From positions 1-6,981 of the forward strand of contig JAGFXI010000139.1 of assembly GCA_017861095.1 (NCBI GenBank): a stretch of DNA of 6,981 nucleotides, read 5' to 3'. Under the pieces are notes generated by a model that saw only the letters and a program-made list of their open reading frames with translations, was not told where the DNA came from and did no database searches. Every line of letters begins with the position of its first letter. Position 1 is the stretch's first letter. The stretch is from Deltaproteobacteria bacterium. Lineage in GTDB: Bacteria > Desulfobacterota > Syntrophobacteria > BM002. Both the position numbers and the translations under genes were made by a program. Shown here piece by piece: positions 5,714 to 6,981 of this stretch.

Positions 5714-5791
5714 CGGGACGTAGCGCAGTCTGGCTAGCGCACCTGAATGGGGTTCAGGGGGTCGGTGGTTCAAATCCACTCGTCCCGACCA
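5714..5791 (+). tRNA. proL: tRNA-Pro (anticodon GGG), CCA encoded
   Basis: A full cloverleaf is present. The acceptor stem CGGGACG (5714-5720) pairs with CGTCCCG (5781-5787). The D arm has GCGC/GCGC around its loop. The anticodon stem CCTGA/TCAGG (5742-5746/5754-5758) encloses the loop ATGGGGT with anticodon GGG at 5749-5751. The T arm has the loop TTCAAAT, and A73 plus encoded CCA end at 5791. The total is 78 bases. The base after the anticodon is G, as expected for m1G37 in proline tRNAs, and the sequence is close to what I recall of E. coli tRNA-Pro(GGG). It reads CCC and CCU codons. No integrase, and no duplicated 3' end of the tRNA, is seen downstream in the window, so there is no sign of an integrated element here. 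The symbol follows E. coli usage. Confidence 0.97.
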
Positions 5792-5834
5792 CCGTTTCAG
5801 AGTACTTCGGGATGGTGATGTCCGCATGATGGTG

Positions 5835-5864
5835 TTAACCGACGACACCCCTTGCCACTATAAG
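5835..5864 (+). promoter_or_regulatory. Possible promoter upstream of the LEA14-like gene
   Basis: A -35 TTAACC (5835-5840) and a -10 TATAAG (5859-5864) are 18 bases apart; four of six and five of six match the consensus. A start near 5871 would give either a nearly leaderless message for the tiny open frame at 5872 or a leader of about 225 bases for the lipoprotein gene at 6098. Confidence 0.4.
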
Positions 5865-5871
5865 GCGGGCT

Positions 5872-6045
5872 ATGACGCCGTCCACCGGCAGTGAGAAGCA
5901 CGAGAGCAACCCTTTATCTCCTACCGGCGAGTTATCTGTGTGGACCGCCGTCGGCGAACAAGAACGCGCAGGTGTTTCAAGAACAGCGAGTGAGGGTTTT
6001 TCTGACTCCAGACTGGAGGACACCCGCGCCGCCCTCGTGACCTGA
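5872..6045 (+). CDS. Doubtful 57-residue open reading frame
   Basis: The frame runs from ATG at 5872 to TGA at 6043-6045 and encodes a polar peptide beginning MTPSTGSEKH and ending TRAALVT, rich in Ser, Thr, Glu and Gly. It has no cysteine, membrane segment or known motif. The -10-like TATAAG lies only seven bases before the ATG, so any transcript from it would be almost leaderless. GGCGGG just before the ATG is not a proper ribosome binding site at that distance. Third-position GC is about 63%, not distinctive. It may be chance; I list it because it fills most of the gap. Confidence 0.18.
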   Translation: MTPSTGSEKHESNPLSPTGELSVWTAVGEQERAGVSRTASEGFSDSRLEDTRAALVT

Positions 6046-6078
6046 TCAGCGGGAATTCCCGACTGGCAGGACTGCCAG
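6006..6078. repeat. Cluster of short palindromes before the LEA14-like gene
   Basis: Four dyad-symmetric sites occur within 73 bases: CTCCAG-a-CTGGAG (6006-6018), TGATCA (6043-6048), CGGGAATTCCCG (6050-6061, perfect 12 bp), and CTGGCAG-ga-CTGCCAG (6063-6078). The last two lie 20-48 bases upstream of the start codon at 6098, a position fit for an operator or an mRNA hairpin in the leader. The first and last sites share CTGG/CCAG half-site ends. No regulator gene is nearby. Confidence 0.35.
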
Positions 6079-6097
6079 AACAGCAAGGAACATTACT

Positions 6098-6562
6098 ATG
6101 AAGACTCGGTGCAGACGGAAGGTGCTCGGTTTTCTCTTGGTGGTGGTTGGCGTCGTGCTCTTCGGTTGTGCCGGGCTCGGTACGCGGCTGGAACCGCCCC
6201 GGGTAACCCTTGCCGACATGAAGATCGAAGAGATCAAGGCCCTTGAGGCAATCACGAAGGTTGAGCTTCGGGTTGTGAACACCAATGACGTGAGTCTCGA
6301 GATCGATGGTGTCGACTGTACCATCCAGTTGAACGACAGGGCCTTCGGCACCGGCGTTCTGAATACCAAAACGACGGTGCCTCCACGAGATACAGCTCTC
6401 GTGCCCATGACGATTTACTCCTCCCTCATCGAGGTTGGAAGGGGGATTTTCGAGTCACGGAGTGACGGGAAGTTTACCTACAAAATTAAAGGCCGCCTCC
6501 ACCTCGGCGGCGGGCTCCCGTCTATTCTCCCCTTTTCCTCCGAGGGAGAACTCTCTCTCTGA
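6098..6562 (+). CDS. LEA14/WHy-domain lipoprotein
   Basis: The 154-residue protein opens with a basic N-terminus and a hydrophobic segment (9-23) ending in the lipobox LFGC, with Cys24 the predicted lipidated residue. It is therefore likely anchored to a membrane outside the cytoplasm. The rest is one LEA type 2 (WHy) domain, about residues 32-152: PPRVTLADMKIEEI, then VELRVVNTNDVSLEIDGVD (55-73) with the Asn-x-Asn turn of the family, then alternating beta-strand segments to the end. Bacterial LEA14-like lipoproteins of this size are widespread; roles in stress or desiccation tolerance or lipid binding have been proposed by analogy with plant LEA14, but function is not settled. The start is supported by AAGGAA (6085-6090) seven bases upstream. 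It is 306 bp after the tRNA and 96 bp before an unrecognised membrane protein gene on the same strand. Confidence 0.88.
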   Translation: MKTRCRRKVLGFLLVVVGVVLFGCAGLGTRLEPPRVTLADMKIEEIKALEAITKVELRVVNTNDVSLEIDGVDCTIQLNDRAFGTGVLNTKTTVPPRDTALVPMTIYSSLIEVGRGIFESRSDGKFTYKIKGRLHLGGGLPSILPFSSEGELSL

Positions 6563-6658
6563 GGACTCGGCCAGCTTTCACGCCTCCGGGAGCAGCGAGC
6601 GCCAACACCGCGTCGGGTCCGGGAGCCCTTTCCACACCTCCTTTCCCGCCGTTTGCCC

Positions 6659-6981
6659 ATGACAACCAGGCCGACGGTGTCACTCGTTAGTATGAAGCCC
6701 TCATCGCGATTCCTCGGCTGGCTCGGTACGATGGCTGTGATCGTCGGACTGATCTTCTGGCTGCTTCCCCTTGAGCAGAGGGACGCCACGGTCGCGGTCA
6801 AGGTCACGGACATCACGCCGGCAGGAGAGAACCTCTGGCTTGCCCCCAGAAGTGTCCTCGACGAGGGATCGCCTCATGGAAGCCGCAGAGAGGTGGTGCG
6901 ACTCAACTATCTCCGTACCGAACGATTACCCGTGCACGTCGAGAAACATACCGAGGACGGTCTCGTTCTGAGGAGCGAGAA
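6659..6981 (+). CDS. Unrecognised membrane-anchored protein, N-terminal part (runs off the right edge)
   Basis: An open frame runs from ATG at 6659 to the window end (107 codons so far), so the C-terminus is missing. An in-frame ATG at 6692 (MKPSSRFLGW) is an alternative start. Neither has a clear Shine-Dalgarno, and the shorter form places the basic residues directly before the hydrophobic segment. Residues about 20-37 (numbered from 6659; WLGTMAVIVGLIFWLLP) form one strong transmembrane helix or uncleaved signal anchor. It is followed by a soluble, beta-rich-looking part containing VAVKVTDITPAGENLW and a charged stretch near the edge. A periplasmic domain is likely. I cannot name the family. 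Position 96 bp behind the LEA14-like gene on the same strand suggests, but does not prove, a shared envelope role. Confidence 0.7.
   Translation, partial: MTTRPTVSLVSMKPSSRFLGWLGTMAVIVGLIFWLLPLEQRDATVAVKVTDITPAGENLWLAPRSVLDEGSPHGSRREVVRLNYLRTERLPVHVEKHTEDGLVLRSE

Larger units (their letters stand above)
5792..6097 (+). other. Gap after the tRNA with a possible promoter, tiny ORF and palindromes
   Basis: This 306-base stretch has no recognisable conserved gene. It contains a possible promoter (5835-5864), a 57-codon open frame (5872-6045) that I cannot confirm, and a group of short palindromes (6006-6078) before the LEA14-like gene, each described separately. I see no clear intrinsic terminator for the tRNA transcript. 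Confidence 0.5.

Noticed and set aside
5714..6097. Possible integration site at the tRNA 3' end
   Set aside because: No integrase and no second copy of the tRNA 3' end occur in the window; downstream genes look like ordinary envelope genes.

Overview
This window is a GC-rich (about 58-60% by eye) bacterial chromosomal segment. It reads as core or housekeeping DNA, not as a mobile or defence island: I see no transposase, integrase, CRISPR array, toxin-antitoxin pair or phage gene. Two predicted lipoproteins with clear lipoboxes suggest a Gram-negative cell envelope. The mix of a PflX-type radical SAM enzyme, a UDP-glucuronate decarboxylase, a LEA14-like lipoprotein and dispersed GC-rich palindromes would fit an uncultured lineage near Deltaproteobacteria, Nitrospirota or NC10. 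That placement is inference; no marker gene here settles it.

Left half, all genes on the minus strand, in transcription order from the centre outward: a class I/II PLP aminotransferase (4346-3156); a 480-bp non-coding stretch rich in inverted repeats; a PflX-family radical SAM protein (2672-1737); a PPP-family metallophosphatase 52 bp behind it (1684-1004), probably co-transcribed; a 428-bp non-coding stretch with several hairpins; and the N-terminal part of a TPR lipoprotein (575 to the left edge, incomplete).

Centre: a 364-bp divergent intergenic region (4347-4710) separates the aminotransferase from a plus-strand UDP-xylose synthase gene. It carries a plausible sigma70 promoter in each direction. 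On the plus-strand side it also holds a roughly 200-nt leader in which almost every base from 4527 to 4654 can be placed in a chain of adjacent helices, including a possible three-way junction.

Right half, all on the plus strand: UDP-glucuronate decarboxylase (4711-5676); a tRNA-Pro(GGG) with encoded CCA (5714-5791), whose predicted promoter begins on the stop codon of the preceding gene; a 306-bp gap with a possible tiny ORF and a cluster of palindromes; a LEA14/WHy-domain lipoprotein (6098-6562); and the start of an unrecognised single-pass membrane protein that runs off the right edge.

The genes do not form one obvious pathway. The best leads are RNA- or DNA-level: the structured leader before the UDP-xylose synthase, the palindrome-rich element at 2833-2954, and the compact stop codon/hairpin/tRNA promoter arrangement. 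I did not find a convincing new multi-gene system.
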